A stretch of 64,000 nucleotides of DNA. Source: SAR324 cluster bacterium. Its GTDB lineage: Bacteria > SAR324 > NAC60-12. The position numbers and the translations under genes are program-made. The DNA lies in the NCBI GenBank assembly GCA_015232315.1, contig JADFZZ010000004.1, forward strand, positions 177,414-241,413. The letters are read 5' to 3'. Positions 18,119 through 28,003 of the stretch are shown piece after piece (positions within the stretch are counted from its first letter, which is position 1; the number at the start of each line of letters is the position of its first letter). Below the pieces are notes generated by a model. That model saw only the letters and a program-made list of their open reading frames with translations. It ran no database searches and was not told the DNA's origin.

Positions 18119-19417
18119 TCATTTCATCACAGACGGCTGTCCAGTCGAGAGGAGAACCTGACGCCAGAGTTCTCCTGCCGGTTCGATTTTTTTCCGGCCT
18201 TTGATCACTTCTTCAAGCGGCACATGCGTGAAGCGACCATTCCAGTAGCCAATCATCATGTCCGTTTTTCCCGACATTCCCGCATGCACCGCGTTTTCTG
18301 CCAGGTGATGGCAAAAAATGGAATCATGGGCGTTTGCCGGAACAGACCGGATCATGTAGCTCGGTTCAATATACTTGATGTTGATGGGCAAACGATCCTG
18401 AAAATATTTCTGGATTTTTGTTTTTAACAAGATCCCGATATCTCCATAACGAATGTTTCCTGAAGCATCTGTGGTATCCAGGTTAAAAAATTTCTGCCCA
18501 GCCCCTTCTGCCACGACAATCACCGAATGAGGATGTTTCCCTTCACTGACTTTCTGGAGCAAGGCCTTTTCCAGCGTTGCCAGCATTCCATGATCACCAT
18601 CAAATTCAAAATCCACTTCCGGCACCAGAACAAAATTCACATCCGGTGATGCCAGCACTGTATTGGCCGCGATGAATCCTGAGTCCCGCCCCATCAATTT
18701 TACGATCACCACGCCATAGGGAATTCCCTGAGCTTCCACATGCGCCGCCTGGATCGCTTGGGCCGCAATGGAAAACGCTGTCTCAAACCCGAAAGTCTTC
18801 ACACAATACAGAATGTCATTATCAATTGTTTTGGGAATACCGACCACACCGATTTTCAAGCCGCGTTTCTTGATTTCCTGGGCAATGGCATGAGCCCCTT
18901 TCAGTGTTCCATCGCCACCAATACAGAACAGGATGTTGACATTGTTGACCACGAGACAATCCACAATTTCACCGGTATCCTGTTTTCCACGGGATGAAGA
19001 AAGAGCACTGCCGCCCATATGATGATAATCCTTGACCACTTCCGGTGTCAGTTTGACAATGTCATGTTTGTACTTGGCAATGAACCCTTCATAACCATAA
19101 CGGAAGCCGATGATGTGTTTGACGGAATAATGATACCACAACTGCATGACCAGCGTTCGGATCACATTGTTGATACCGGGACACAAGCCACCGCAGGTGA
19201 CTACGCCCACCCGTGTTTTGGCAGGATCAAAATAGATTTTTTCACGTGGCCCCGCGGCCTCAAAGGATCTGGATTTACTTGGAACATGCTTGATCCCGAC
19301 ATCCTCCAGCACATAGGCATTGTCGTCCATATAGAACGAGGATTCCTGCATGTCAGAAAATGGCAGGGGCGATTGTAGTTTGCGGGGACCTAACGAATCA
19401 ATTTTAAAATTGGACAT
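18119..19417 (-). CDS. pfkA: ATP-dependent 6-phosphofructokinase, plant-type (group III)
   Basis: 432 residues. Motifs: VVTCGGLCPGINNVIR (nucleotide loop), IGFRYGYEGF, CIGGDGTLKGA, VVGIPKTIDNDI, and GRDSGFIA for the active site and substrate binding. The Gly in GGDGT predicts ATP rather than pyrophosphate as phosphoryl donor. The Lys in PKTIDND and the whole pattern are like the plant/spirochaete-type enzymes rather than E. coli PfkA, which has PGTIDND. It phosphorylates fructose 6-phosphate in glycolysis. AAGGAG precedes the ATG. It is convergent with the CBS gene, 15 bases apart. Donor preference is inference from these positions. Confidence 0.9.
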   Translation of the reverse strand: MSNFKIDSLGPRKLQSPLPFSDMQESSFYMDDNAYVLEDVGIKHVPSKSRSFEAAGPREKIYFDPAKTRVGVVTCGGLCPGINNVIRTLVMQLWYHYSVKHIIGFRYGYEGFIAKYKHDIVKLTPEVVKDYHHMGGSALSSSRGKQDTGEIVDCLVVNNVNILFCIGGDGTLKGAHAIAQEIKKRGLKIGVVGIPKTIDNDILYCVKTFGFETAFSIAAQAIQAAHVEAQGIPYGVVIVKLMGRDSGFIAANTVLASPDVNFVLVPEVDFEFDGDHGMLATLEKALLQKVSEGKHPHSVIVVAEGAGQKFFNLDTTDASGNIRYGDIGILLKTKIQKYFQDRLPINIKYIEPSYMIRSVPANAHDSIFCHHLAENAVHAGMSGKTDMMIGYWNGRFTHVPLEEVIKGRKKIEPAGELWRQVLLSTGQPSVMK

Positions 19418-19548
19418 ACAGACTCTCCTTAATTACATTTTTCAAAACACGTCTATTTTGAGTGATGATAATGGCAACAACAGCGCCTACATTTTAGTCA
19501 TTTTCAAATTCATATAAAAAAATCAACAACTAAAATAGGGTATTTGGA

Positions 19549-19633
19549 GGGTGATCCTATTTTCGTCCACAAATAGTAGAATCGAACCTGTTTATTGGGC
19601 CTGATCCCGGGCAGACACACGGGTCTGCCCCTA
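19549..19633. repeat. Dispersed repeat, 'GGCCACAAATTGT' family, copy 3
   Basis: GGGTGATCCTATTTTCGTCC and ACAAATAGT are followed by CTGATCCC and the hairpin GGGCAGAC-acacg-GGTCTGCCC at about 19610-19629. Confidence 0.65.
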
Positions 19634-19670
19634 CGGGACAAAACCTAACCCGGTATAGTCGGAACCGATT

Positions 19671-19741
19671 TTTGCCACAGAGACACAAAGACACAGAGAA
19701 TTTTTTAAAACATACTCTGTGACACTGTGACTCTGTGGCTA
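19671..19741. repeat. Imperfect inverted repeat of CACAGAG units
   Basis: TTGCCACAGAG and repeated CACAGAG/CACAAAG on the left pair with CTGTGA, CACTGTGACTCTGTGGC on the right around an A/T-rich centre. It is a long imperfect hairpin in the gap between the phosphofructokinase and acyltransferase genes. No coding capacity. Confidence 0.6.
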
Positions 19742-19782
19742 AATTCTTTTGCCATTTTGCGCAGAATTTAACTTCTAAGAAA

Positions 19783-20451
19783 CTAAGGCTTCACTGCGAG
19801 TTGTTGCCGAATCATTTGCCTGTGATCATTCATATGCTGTTCCAGTGCTTCGGCGTATTCAGGGATCTGTTCTGAGGTGAGTTTGGAAGGAACATAAAAC
19901 GGTTGCCCATAGCCTGCGACAATCCGACTGAAGGGCTTGGGAAATTTATGACGGTCCCAACTGCGGGCTTCCCATTGACGGGAAGCTTCGGCATGCCAGG
20001 GGATGATCGGAAGACCTGTCATTTTGGCAATCATGAGGATTCCAGGCTGGACCTTGTAAATGGGACCACGGGGACCATCCGGTGTGACGGCCGCCGGTGT
20101 TCCCTGTTTCAAAGACCTGCTCATTTCCAACAGGGCCTTGGCACCACCCCGTGAAGAAGAACCCCGGATGGCGGTAAACCCAAAACGATTCACCACCGAA
20201 TAAATCCCTTCTCCATCCTTGCTTTGACTGATCAGTGCGGCATACCCCTGAAACCGCAACAGCCAGGCACTGATAAAAATATTGTTGTGCCAGGTGGCTA
20301 GGATGTAGTTGCCATGGGATTCACGCATTTGTTGAGGAATGTCGCTCCTGATGATTTCAGCTCTGGCGAGCTTGCCCAGACCACGAACAAGCAGGACAAT
20401 CAACTGAATGCTCAACCAGCGTTTCAAGGCTTTCCATTTTTCGGATTGCAT
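19783..20451 (-). CDS. DUF374 lysophospholipid acyltransferase-family protein
   Basis: 222 residues. The DUF374/LPLAT pattern is visible: a hydrophobic N-terminal helix (about 12-28), ATWHNNIF with the His of the H-x4-D/N motif, SQSKDGEGIYSVVNRFG, IRGSSSRGGAKALLEM and VTPDGPRGPIYKVQPG. The family transfers acyl chains to lipid A or lysophospholipid precursors at the inner membrane; the substrate of DUF374 members is not established here. It lies 7 bases after mrp and is likely in one transcript with it. Confidence 0.85.
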   Translation of the reverse strand: MQSEKWKALKRWLSIQLIVLLVRGLGKLARAEIIRSDIPQQMRESHGNYILATWHNNIFISAWLLRFQGYAALISQSKDGEGIYSVVNRFGFTAIRGSSSRGGAKALLEMSRSLKQGTPAAVTPDGPRGPIYKVQPGILMIAKMTGLPIIPWHAEASRQWEARSWDRHKFPKPFSRIVAGYGQPFYVPSKLTSEQIPEYAEALEQHMNDHRQMIRQQLAVKP

Positions 20452-20458
20452 AACAGAA

Positions 20459-21532
20459 TTACAGCGCTTCCAGTGATTTGATCACATTCAACGCAATATT
20501 CTTAAAACTTTCCGTTGCGACATGACTGACATCCGTGGCCATGACCGGTTTGCCTTCATCCCCACCCTGACGGATCGCAAGATCAATCGGAATGCCGCCC
20601 AGGAAGGGAACATTCATTTTTTTACTGGTGGCCTCAGCTCCATGGGTGCTGAAAATCGGCGTTTCTTTTTGGCAATGCGGACACACAAACATGCTCATGT
20701 TTTCCACAATTCCCAAAATACTGATATCCACTTTGGTAAACATGTGGACTGCCTTGACAGCGTCCAGCAAAGCGACATCCTGCGGAGTGGAAACGATAAC
20801 GGCACCTGAGACTTCACACAGTTGGGAAATGGTCAGTTGGGCATCACCTGTTCCCGGAGGAAGATCCAGAATCATGAAATCTCCGCCGGGCCATTCGGTA
20901 TCCCGCAACAATTGTTCAATGGCCTGATGCACCATGGGCCCTCGCCAGATCATGGAGGCGTCTTCTTCCACCAGATTGCCGATAGACATGGTATGCAGAC
21001 CATACGCTTCAATGGGTATAAGGCGATTGTTCTCAATCAGGGGTCGTTCGCCTCGGAGTCCCGTCATGATTGGCAGACTTGGACCATAGATATCCGCATC
21101 GAACAATGAAACCTTGTAGCCCATTTTGGAAAGGGCAATGGCAAGATTCACAGAAACCGTGGATTTTCCCACACCCCCCTTGCCACTGGCAACCGCGATC
21201 ACGGCATCGTAATTCTGAAGATACGCGGTACGTTTGGGCTGTTGAACGGGACGACTGGTTTGGCTGGGTGGTCCCTGTTCCTCTGCCGGTGGTTCACTGA
21301 GAATCTCCACAGCGACACGGTTGATTTCGTCCAGTGCCTTGAGGCCTGATTCAATTTGACCGGGCAGGGTCTTTCGCAAGGAGGATGATTCAGGCAGAAT
21401 CAGGGTTATTTTGGTGAAATCCTCATTCACCAGACAACTGTAAATCAGATCCGAAGCAAGCAGGGTTTTTCCGGCATCATCCAGTTTGATTGAGTTAAAC
21501 ACCTGCTCAAATTTTTGTTGTAAAGAATCCAT
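20459..21532 (-). CDS. mrp: Mrp/ApbC iron-sulfur cluster carrier P-loop ATPase
   Basis: 357 residues. The N-terminal about 90 residues occupy the place of the MIP18/DUF59 domain but are diverged. The ATPase has Walker A VASGKGGVGKSTVSVNLA, SLFDADIYGPSLPIM, MIWRGPMVHQAI, DFMILDLPPGTGDAQLT and the Cys pair VCPHC needed for cluster binding by the dimer. It delivers Fe-S clusters to apoproteins in the cytosol. A Pro-rich linker (EEQGPPSQTSRPVQQPKR) separates the domains. Confidence 0.93.
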   Translation of the reverse strand: MDSLQQKFEQVFNSIKLDDAGKTLLASDLIYSCLVNEDFTKITLILPESSSLRKTLPGQIESGLKALDEINRVAVEILSEPPAEEQGPPSQTSRPVQQPKRTAYLQNYDAVIAVASGKGGVGKSTVSVNLAIALSKMGYKVSLFDADIYGPSLPIMTGLRGERPLIENNRLIPIEAYGLHTMSIGNLVEEDASMIWRGPMVHQAIEQLLRDTEWPGGDFMILDLPPGTGDAQLTISQLCEVSGAVIVSTPQDVALLDAVKAVHMFTKVDISILGIVENMSMFVCPHCQKETPIFSTHGAEATSKKMNVPFLGGIPIDLAIRQGGDEGKPVMATDVSHVATESFKNIALNVIKSLEAL

Positions 21533-21608
21533 AGAAACATTCCAATTAAAGGGTTCAGGGTTGACTAAAGCGGGTTACCTTCGGATGAACGTTCTGAAAA
21601 ATCAAGCC

Positions 21609-22778
21609 TCAGTTTTCTTCCAGTAATTCAACCCTCATAAAATAAAAAGTGCTGTCGGAAAGGTTGGTTTTAGCAAAGGTTTTCCCTGATTCATCAAGCC
21701 ATTTGATGGAATGCTCCGCAAGCTGTCCCATTCCCCAGTGGATCACCAACGGCATCCAGGCGTGCCATGCCAGGGATAGGGTGGATTTGATCTGGGTATC
21801 ACGGAGTACCGCGCTGTTCCAGGGTTCCTCTTCAGACAAACGGTAGTAGGTGGTGGGTTTCCAGGACATGAGCATCAAAGAAAAATAATCTGAAACCGGA
21901 ATGCCCATCGTGAAAAAATAAGGAATTCTGGTTTCAATCAGCACATCCCCCCATGTTCCCATGTAACCAGCAGACCAGGATTCACCTTCGGCTTCAACAA
22001 ACCAGAAATTTTCGCCGAGATACAACTCATAGCGCAGCAGTCCTTCAAGTGTGGATTCACTGCCAAGCACCGACCTTTGGATCGCGCCCGCATACCAGAC
22101 GCTGTCCGACGATTCCCAACCGAAGGTGATTCCATACTGCTGGTTATAATCCTCTTCTGAAATATCTTTCTGGTCTGTCGTGATGGAATGCCCCCCCAGC
22201 AAAGAGATGGAACCATGCTCAAAGGCAATGGGGAGTGTGGCATAAATCCCGCTGGCATAGAGTTTAACCGGTAGATCCGCTGACTCAACCTGGTGAGACT
22301 CCTGGTAAAGATTTTCCGCAAAAAGAGTTTCATTGGTAATGTCGAGGGTGGTTTGCCCCTGAAACAGGTAGATGTTCCATAATCTGAAAAATCCGTATTG
22401 ATTACTGATTGAAATGGATGCTGGTTCCTCTGAAATTACAGCAGATGACTCTATGGTGTTATCCTCAATATTTTCCTGTTGCAACAAAACCCATGGATCC
22501 TTGTAAAACAGTGGAACTGGTGCCATATCCATGGAAACCTGAGCCTGAGTTGTCTGATTAAAACAGAACCACAGAAATCCAGCCAACACCAACCGGCTAA
22601 TAAAACAGAAGGAGGCCCACCCGTGAATATCCCCCCGGATAATAGGTATCTGCTTTGAATGATGCACAATTCTCTGTTTCATGAAGTCAGGGTCCATGAT
22701 GAATTTGGATATCAATGCCTGTTTAAGGTCTAGAATAACCACAGCATCAGTGAAATACAAGCCTGCGTTCAAATGCAT
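21609..22778 (-). CDS. Hypothetical secreted, probable outer-membrane protein
   Basis: 389 residues in the longest frame, not recognised. A hydrophobic export segment (FCFISRLVLAGFLWFCF followed by NQTTQAQ) lies about 58 residues in, so translation probably starts at a later Met (22697 or 22682); no ribosome binding site settles this. The rest is rich in aromatic residues and alternating strands (SISLLGGHSITT, YGITFGWESSDSVWYAGAIQ, LLRYELYLGENFWFVEAEGES), suggesting a beta-barrel. It lies 76 bases upstream of mrp. Function unknown. Confidence 0.6.
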   Translation of the reverse strand: MHLNAGLYFTDAVVILDLKQALISKFIMDPDFMKQRIVHHSKQIPIIRGDIHGWASFCFISRLVLAGFLWFCFNQTTQAQVSMDMAPVPLFYKDPWVLLQQENIEDNTIESSAVISEEPASISISNQYGFFRLWNIYLFQGQTTLDITNETLFAENLYQESHQVESADLPVKLYASGIYATLPIAFEHGSISLLGGHSITTDQKDISEEDYNQQYGITFGWESSDSVWYAGAIQRSVLGSESTLEGLLRYELYLGENFWFVEAEGESWSAGYMGTWGDVLIETRIPYFFTMGIPVSDYFSLMLMSWKPTTYYRLSEEEPWNSAVLRDTQIKSTLSLAWHAWMPLVIHWGMGQLAEHSIKWLDESGKTFAKTNLSDSTFYFMRVELLEEN

Positions 22779-22888
22779 GATGTTCCATTGATGAATCCGC
22801 TTGACCCAACTGATTCAGATGGTTAATATCCATACAGTAACAGTTGACTCGTGTTGGAGTCATCAGGATGTTCATTGGGGAGATTGGT

Positions 22889-23089
22889 ATGGTTCGTATT
22901 ATAATTTTGGCTGTGATTGGAATTGTCTCCTTTTTGGCAGTATTTATTCCGGGATATTTTCTGGTAGTGCCCCGACCGCCTGAAGTTTCTCAGCAGCAAG
23001 GGATGGTACCGGATATGGATGTGGTCAATCCCGAAATTCCTGAGGCTCCCGGTGCTGAGCCTGTCAGTGCTTCCGCGGGGAACAAATAA
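22889..23089 (+). CDS. Hypothetical small single-pass membrane protein
   Basis: 66 residues from ATG 22889, which has GGGGAG six bases upstream; a longer frame starts at 22844. One N-terminal membrane helix (VRIIILAVIGIVSFLAVFIP) is followed by a Pro/Glu-rich, low-complexity tail (PRPPEVSQQQ...NPEIPEAPGAEP). Not recognised. It precedes the ribosome hibernation factor gene. Confidence 0.55.
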   Translation: MVRIIILAVIGIVSFLAVFIPGYFLVVPRPPEVSQQQGMVPDMDVVNPEIPEAPGAEPVSASAGNK

Positions 23090-23194
23090 ACTTTTTGTCA
23101 CGAAGACCACGAACATCGGTTCTTCTAAACAGTCTTAAATCTTAGTGTCCGTCAATGGACAAATTAATTCACTTCTTTGTCAATGAGGCTTGAT

Positions 23195-23482
23195 ATGTCA
23201 ATACATCTTACCTTTACACACATTAAACAATCTGAAGCTGTTGAAGAGCATATAACTGATATTATGGCGGAGTTACTGAAAATTACCGACAATAAATTTC
23301 CCTTTCATATCAATCTTACCAAAGAAAATGAAGAACACAGTGTCACTATCAACTGTAATTATAAAAACAAGCCACTGGTCAGTAAAGCCAATCATGAGAA
23401 TCTGTATAAAGCAATTGCCAAAAGTGTGGATACCATGAAAACCCAGGTGATCAAAAAAACCGACAAACTTAAGCATGTCTAA
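23195..23482 (+). CDS. hpf: Short ribosome hibernation promoting factor (HPF/RaiA family)
   Basis: 95 residues from ATG 23195, preceded by GAGG; the frame could extend to TTG 23177. The HPF fold is seen as SIHLTFTHIKQSEAVEEHI, FPFHINLTKENEEHSVTINCN and a final helix (NLYKAIAKSVDTMKTQVIKKTDKLK) with its basic face. There is no C-terminal extension, so it is the short form, which binds the decoding region of 30S subunits in stationary phase. It is more diverged than typical HPF. Confidence 0.8.
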   Translation: MSIHLTFTHIKQSEAVEEHITDIMAELLKITDNKFPFHINLTKENEEHSVTINCNYKNKPLVSKANHENLYKAIAKSVDTMKTQVIKKTDKLKHV

Positions 23483-23496
23483 ATCATCAGATTCAG

Positions 23497-26400
23497 TTGA
23501 CGGAATATTATTTCGTCAACTGTTTCCTCTTCAAATCAAGTAATCCTGTCCTTCCCTATGCGCTCATGTCTTTTGCTCCCTTGATCAGGATATTGAAGTG
23601 GTTAATGCTGTTTACAGGGTTGATCTTACTTTTTATCATGGGTGCAGGAACATGGATCTATCTCAACTCACATCGTATTCCATCCTGGATTCATCAATAT
23701 ACCGGACTGCAACTTGAAACTCGCTCTATAGAACTCACATCACCGGACAGGTTTCAGTTCACCCTGACCGCCAACCATATCAATCTTTTTGAAAATTCTC
23801 CTGAGGAACCTGTTCTGACGCTGGAAAACTTTAAACTCAGTATTGATGCAAGCCATCTGCTGAAACGCAAATTGATCATTCAGGAACTCCTGATTGCCAA
23901 ACTTCAGGCAGAACTCTATATTTCAGCAGAAAACGATCTACGGTTGGGAACATTTGCTCTCAAAAAAAGCTCTTCGGAATCCTCTTCTTCAGGATTTTCA
24001 TGGATCGAAATCCTGTTTAAAAAACTGAATATCCATGATTCGCATCTCACCATCCAATATCCGGAGTCCTATCAAATCCCACCCTTGAGAATCACAGGAA
24101 TCGAAAGTCAGATTGACTGGGAAAACGCTCTCAAACAGGCGGCGTTTCAAACAGAAGTGTTTCTGGGCAACTACCACGGACAAGTTCAACTGAAAGTCGA
24201 GGGAACTGGTGAATCATGGGACGGAACCTGTAACATTATCGATGTTCCTCTTGATTTCCTCCAGATTCCTGCGGTTGATGGTGTATTTTCAGCAATCCCT
24301 GTCTCTGGAATTCTAAACGTAACAGGAAAAATCCATTCCCAAAATCTGGCTGAGTGGAATGCCCAAATCAACTGGGATGTGAAAGACTTGCGGCTAACAA
24401 ATCCGGCTTTTCCAGATGAGGTCCTCAATCTATCGACCATCAGTGGTCAAGGCAGTGTTAACTCAAATCATGACAGCCTGGTAGCACGAATGGATATTCC
24501 CTCGGTGCAGTTGCCCTTTGGCCACATCCGTTTCAATGGCTCATGGATCAAAACCAATGAGATCGCTGGACGACTGAATGTGCAGGGAATCACGGATTCA
24601 TGGAAAATTGAGGAAGTCAAACCCTGGCTGACCGTGTTTCTCCCGCAAGGTGCCGGACAATGGATCCAAACATCTCTGCACCGGGGAATGCTTGATCAAC
24701 TTCAGCTTTCAATCGCTTATGATCAACAAAATGAAACTTCTCCACTGGATCTGAAACTGACCGGTCAATTTTCTGAAGTTAAAATGTCTCCCTTTGAAAA
24801 CATTCCAGATATTGAGCAAGGCAAAGGAACCCTGCAACTTGATCTGAAAAAACTGCTGCTTTCATTTGATTCCGGCGTTTTACCCGGGATCCGGATTTCC
24901 GGGGGGAGCCTGCAACTGGAATATGGCATGCCTGACCGGGTACCGCTCCATATTGATGCGGTTGCGAGTGCTGATAGCAATCAGGCATGGCAAGCCTTTC
25001 GTCCTTTGTGGAGTCCCGGACTGCCCTTGCTGAATCATGTGGAACTCGCAGGTGGCGTTGAGGGGAAATTTAATCTGGATATTCCTGATCTTTCTCATGA
25101 CTTGACTGTCGCTATGACCATTGCCTTGAGTCCCCAGGGGATAGAAGCGTCCTTGAAAGAAGCGGGCAATATTTATCAGATAAAACATCTCACCGGCTTA
25201 ATGTCTGTCACGCTGGAGGCCCTCAAATTTGAAAATATCAGATTTGAGCATGAGCAACAGCAAGGCGAACTGAATGGGCAATTTGCTCTGGCAGCCGCAC
25301 AGGATACCACCTTGACCCTGGCTCTCAGCAATCTTGGGCCATACCTGCCTGTTTATGCTGAACCTGACCATTTTATGGCACAATGGTTACCCAAAAATAT
25401 GGATGCGACTCTAAAGATCAAAAAATCCTCTGAAAAATCCCAACCAACACCATGGTTGTTTGAAATTGAAACAGTGGATGATCAGAAACAGAGCCTTGAA
25501 ATTGAATCAAAACTTGAGCAGGAACAGTTTTCCATCACCAACATGACCGGCAAACTGGGACAAATTTTCATGTCAGGCAATCTGGATTTTTCGAAGAGCA
25601 ACAGCTCTCTGAAAACAAGAATTGGCCGGGAGAATCCTTTCCTGAACATGGATTGGCAATGGAATAATCATGCGGGAATCATTAAACTTGAAATCAACCG
25701 ATTGGACATTGAGGAATGGAAAAAATGGGAACTTTCCCCCGCTTTAAAACAACTCCTGCCCCGGGAAAATAATACGGATGAAACTAAAGTTGAATCGGTG
25801 CCATCCAGGCGACCGGATCTGATGATCAATCAATGGACTGTTGACGCAAAACTCAAGGAACTGATTCTGCCCGATGGCACCATCATTCCTGTTGAGGTGT
25901 CAGGAAATCTGAAAATTGATGAGCAATATCATTTGAATCTGTCAAAACTGGCATCAGGGGATGAACATGGACATTTGAATTATAACGGAACCTTGAATGA
26001 AGGAAAACTGGTTTTATTCTGGAATAAACTCGATGTACCTTATTGGATGAAAACGTTTGCTCATTCCTCAAGTCCGCAACACACAACAACCGCTCCGCAA
26101 ATACCACTACAGCAGAAAACCGGGGACTCCAATACCGAGCAACCTGAGCAGAATGACAACAATCTCCAGTTCTTCCGGAATTATGAGATGTCACTGGAAA
26201 TTCCAGAATTGATTCTTCCGGGTAATGCTCCGGCCCCTCTGAAAGGAAATATTGCATTTCATCAGGGAAACAACACTCTGAAAATCGATTTTCCAGAGAT
26301 CCAATATGGCCCGCAATCAGCAACAGGTTCTGTCACCTACCAGAACAAAAAAGTGGAAGTTTTTCTGGAAGACGCGAAAATTGAGGCTCTTCCTTGGGTC

Positions 26401-28002
26401 AATCTGGCACGGACAATGCCAAGGAGTGAATCAACTTCAGACAATACAATTCTGGAAGAAGAAGCACCCCTGGATTATATCAGGCTCAAAGCCATTGTGA
26501 GCTCCTTTCGAATCAGTCCCGATTTTGAATTCCCGGTACATTTTGAAGTCCAGATCGTACCAGGTCTGGGCCTGACCAGAGTTTTTGTGGATGAATGCAG
26601 AACGCCCTATTTTCTGGCAAAATCCTCAATCACCTTGTGGCCGAACGCACAGGATTTGATTTTGAATTTCAAAACACTGGAAGTTGCCGAACTGATGAAA
26701 GTTATCCAAAGAGAAGACTGGCCTCAATGGATGAATTCCACATTGGTCGGTCAACCGATAGAAACACCCCCATCCTCCGGGCAAGTGACTTTTAATTTTA
26801 AGTCTGAAGAAAGTTTTATTGACGCTCTTGATCCTGTGCCATTGTCCTTGAAAGGAAAATTTCAATGGGACGCCGTTGGAAACTGGAATGGCGACTTGTA
26901 TGAAATCGCCTGGGCACGCCAGGCAGGCAACCTGACAATGAGCAACAATAACCGGCAGTTTAAAATCGGAGGAGATTTCGAATATCTGGATTTCGCGTTG
27001 TGGCGACAACTGGCAGACGCATGGTCTGAGGGCACCCCCCATGAAGAAAAAAAAGAAACACCACAACCATCCGTGGAAAATACTAATAAGGAAACTCCAC
27101 CATGGTACGAATTGACCATTCCTGCCATCAATGCAGAGTTCAACATCAAAGCCCAGAGAATGAAATTTCTGGAATCTGTTTTCAGTAATTTTCAAATCAA
27201 GGGCCAGTTCACTCCTGATAAGCTCAAGATCTCACGACTTTTCTGGGAAAAACGCGCTGATCCGGCATTCAGTCTGATGGGCTATCTAAAGAGAAATCCT
27301 CAGGATAATTACTGGCGAGGCAACATTGTGACTGAAGTTTATGATCTGGGGGATTTGCTCACTCTGCTTCAAACAGATTCCAGCGAAGAACCGCTTGAGA
27401 TCCGTCAGGGCAATACCCAGGTTCAAGCGGATATTGTGCTTTCGCCTTTAGCGGATCGACGTTGGACGTTCAATGCGGATCTTCGGGGAGAATCGTTTGA
27501 AGGAATCATTCCACGGGGAAATTCAATTGTTTTTATTGTTGCCGCCTTGTCAATCCAGAGTTATGTCAAGGCGGCTGAAGGCAAATTGAGTGGCCTTGAA
27601 GGCAAAGGTCTTGTCTACAACCATCTGTCCGCGGACATGCAGATTCGTGGAGGACAATTGCAGATCAGGGATTTCACGATCAATAGTCCTACGATAAAAA
27701 TTGTTTCACTGGGGAAAATGGATCTGGCTCAGGATTCTCAATTGTTGCTGGTCTGCCTCCAGCCATTTGAGTCTGTGGATAAGGTTTTCAGCAACATTCC
27801 ACTGGCCAGTTGGATTCTGACCAATAAACGAGGTGCCTTCATTGAATTTTGTTATGAGGTTTCAGGAAATACAGAAGACCCGACTATCATCGCGTTGCCA
27901 CAATCTGTCTTACCGGGCCGTATCAGCGATTTTTTCATGTATGATGTGAACAAGGGAAAGGGGCAAACCGATACCCCGATTTTTAAATTGATCAAACCCT
28001 GA
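23497..28002 (+). CDS. Large AsmA/YhdP-like inner-membrane-anchored periplasmic protein
   Basis: 1501 residues in the longest frame, which begins at a TTG; ATG 23566 (MSFAPLIR) directly before the membrane helix (LIRILKWLMLFTGLILLFIM) is the more likely start, though no strong ribosome binding site is seen. The rest is a long series of repeated beta-strand segments with low internal similarity, typical of AsmA-like/TamB-fold bridge proteins. The C-terminal 200 residues (LSADMQIRGGQLQIRDFTI, SPTIKIVSLGKMDL, WILTNKRGAFIEFCYEVSG) match the AsmA C-terminal type. Known relatives (YhdP, TamB) help phospholipid flow to the outer membrane. Longer than E. coli YhdP (about 1270). It ends one base before the convergent thiI. 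Confidence 0.82.
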   Translation: MTEYYFVNCFLFKSSNPVLPYALMSFAPLIRILKWLMLFTGLILLFIMGAGTWIYLNSHRIPSWIHQYTGLQLETRSIELTSPDRFQFTLTANHINLFENSPEEPVLTLENFKLSIDASHLLKRKLIIQELLIAKLQAELYISAENDLRLGTFALKKSSSESSSSGFSWIEILFKKLNIHDSHLTIQYPESYQIPPLRITGIESQIDWENALKQAAFQTEVFLGNYHGQVQLKVEGTGESWDGTCNIIDVPLDFLQIPAVDGVFSAIPVSGILNVTGKIHSQNLAEWNAQINWDVKDLRLTNPAFPDEVLNLSTISGQGSVNSNHDSLVARMDIPSVQLPFGHIRFNGSWIKTNEIAGRLNVQGITDSWKIEEVKPWLTVFLPQGAGQWIQTSLHRGMLDQLQLSIAYDQQNETSPLDLKLTGQFSEVKMSPFENIPDIEQGKGTLQLDLKKLLLSFDSGVLPGIRISGGSLQLEYGMPDRVPLHIDAVASADSNQAWQAFRPLWSPGLPLLNHVELAGGVEGKFNLDIPDLSHDLTVAMTIALSPQGIEASLKEAGNIYQIKHLTGLMSVTLEALKFENIRFEHEQQQGELNGQFALAAAQDTTLTLALSNLGPYLPVYAEPDHFMAQWLPKNMDATLKIKKSSEKSQPTPWLFEIETVDDQKQSLEIESKLEQEQFSITNMTGKLGQIFMSGNLDFSKSNSSLKTRIGRENPFLNMDWQWNNHAGIIKLEINRLDIEEWKKWELSPALKQLLPRENNTDETKVESVPSRRPDLMINQWTVDAKLKELILPDGTIIPVEVSGNLKIDEQYHLNLSKLASGDEHGHLNYNGTLNEGKLVLFWNKLDVPYWMKTFAHSSSPQHTTTAPQIPLQQKTGDSNTEQPEQNDNNLQFFRNYEMSLEIPELILPGNAPAPLKGNIAFHQGNNTLKIDFPEIQYGPQSATGSVTYQNKKVEVFLEDAKIEALPWVNLARTMPRSESTSDNTILEEEAPLDYIRLKAIVSSFRISPDFEFPVHFEVQIVPGLGLTRVFVDECRTPYFLAKSSITLWPNAQDLILNFKTLEVAELMKVIQREDWPQWMNSTLVGQPIETPPSSGQVTFNFKSEESFIDALDPVPLSLKGKFQWDAVGNWNGDLYEIAWARQAGNLTMSNNNRQFKIGGDFEYLDFALWRQLADAWSEGTPHEEKKETPQPSVENTNKETPPWYELTIPAINAEFNIKAQRMKFLESVFSNFQIKGQFTPDKLKISRLFWEKRADPAFSLMGYLKRNPQDNYWRGNIVTEVYDLGDLLTLLQTDSSEEPLEIRQGNTQVQADIVLSPLADRRWTFNADLRGESFEGIIPRGNSIVFIVAALSIQSYVKAAEGKLSGLEGKGLVYNHLSADMQIRGGQLQIRDFTINSPTIKIVSLGKMDLAQDSQLLLVCLQPFESVDKVFSNIPLASWILTNKRGAFIEFCYEVSGNTEDPTIIALPQSVLPGRISDFFMYDVNKGKGQTDTPIFKLIKP

Positions 28003-28003
28003 G

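Noticed and set aside
22801-22983. Small plus-strand frame MTQLIQMVNIHTVTVDSC
   Set aside because: Out of frame with the gene at 22889, which has a good ribosome binding site and a membrane helix.
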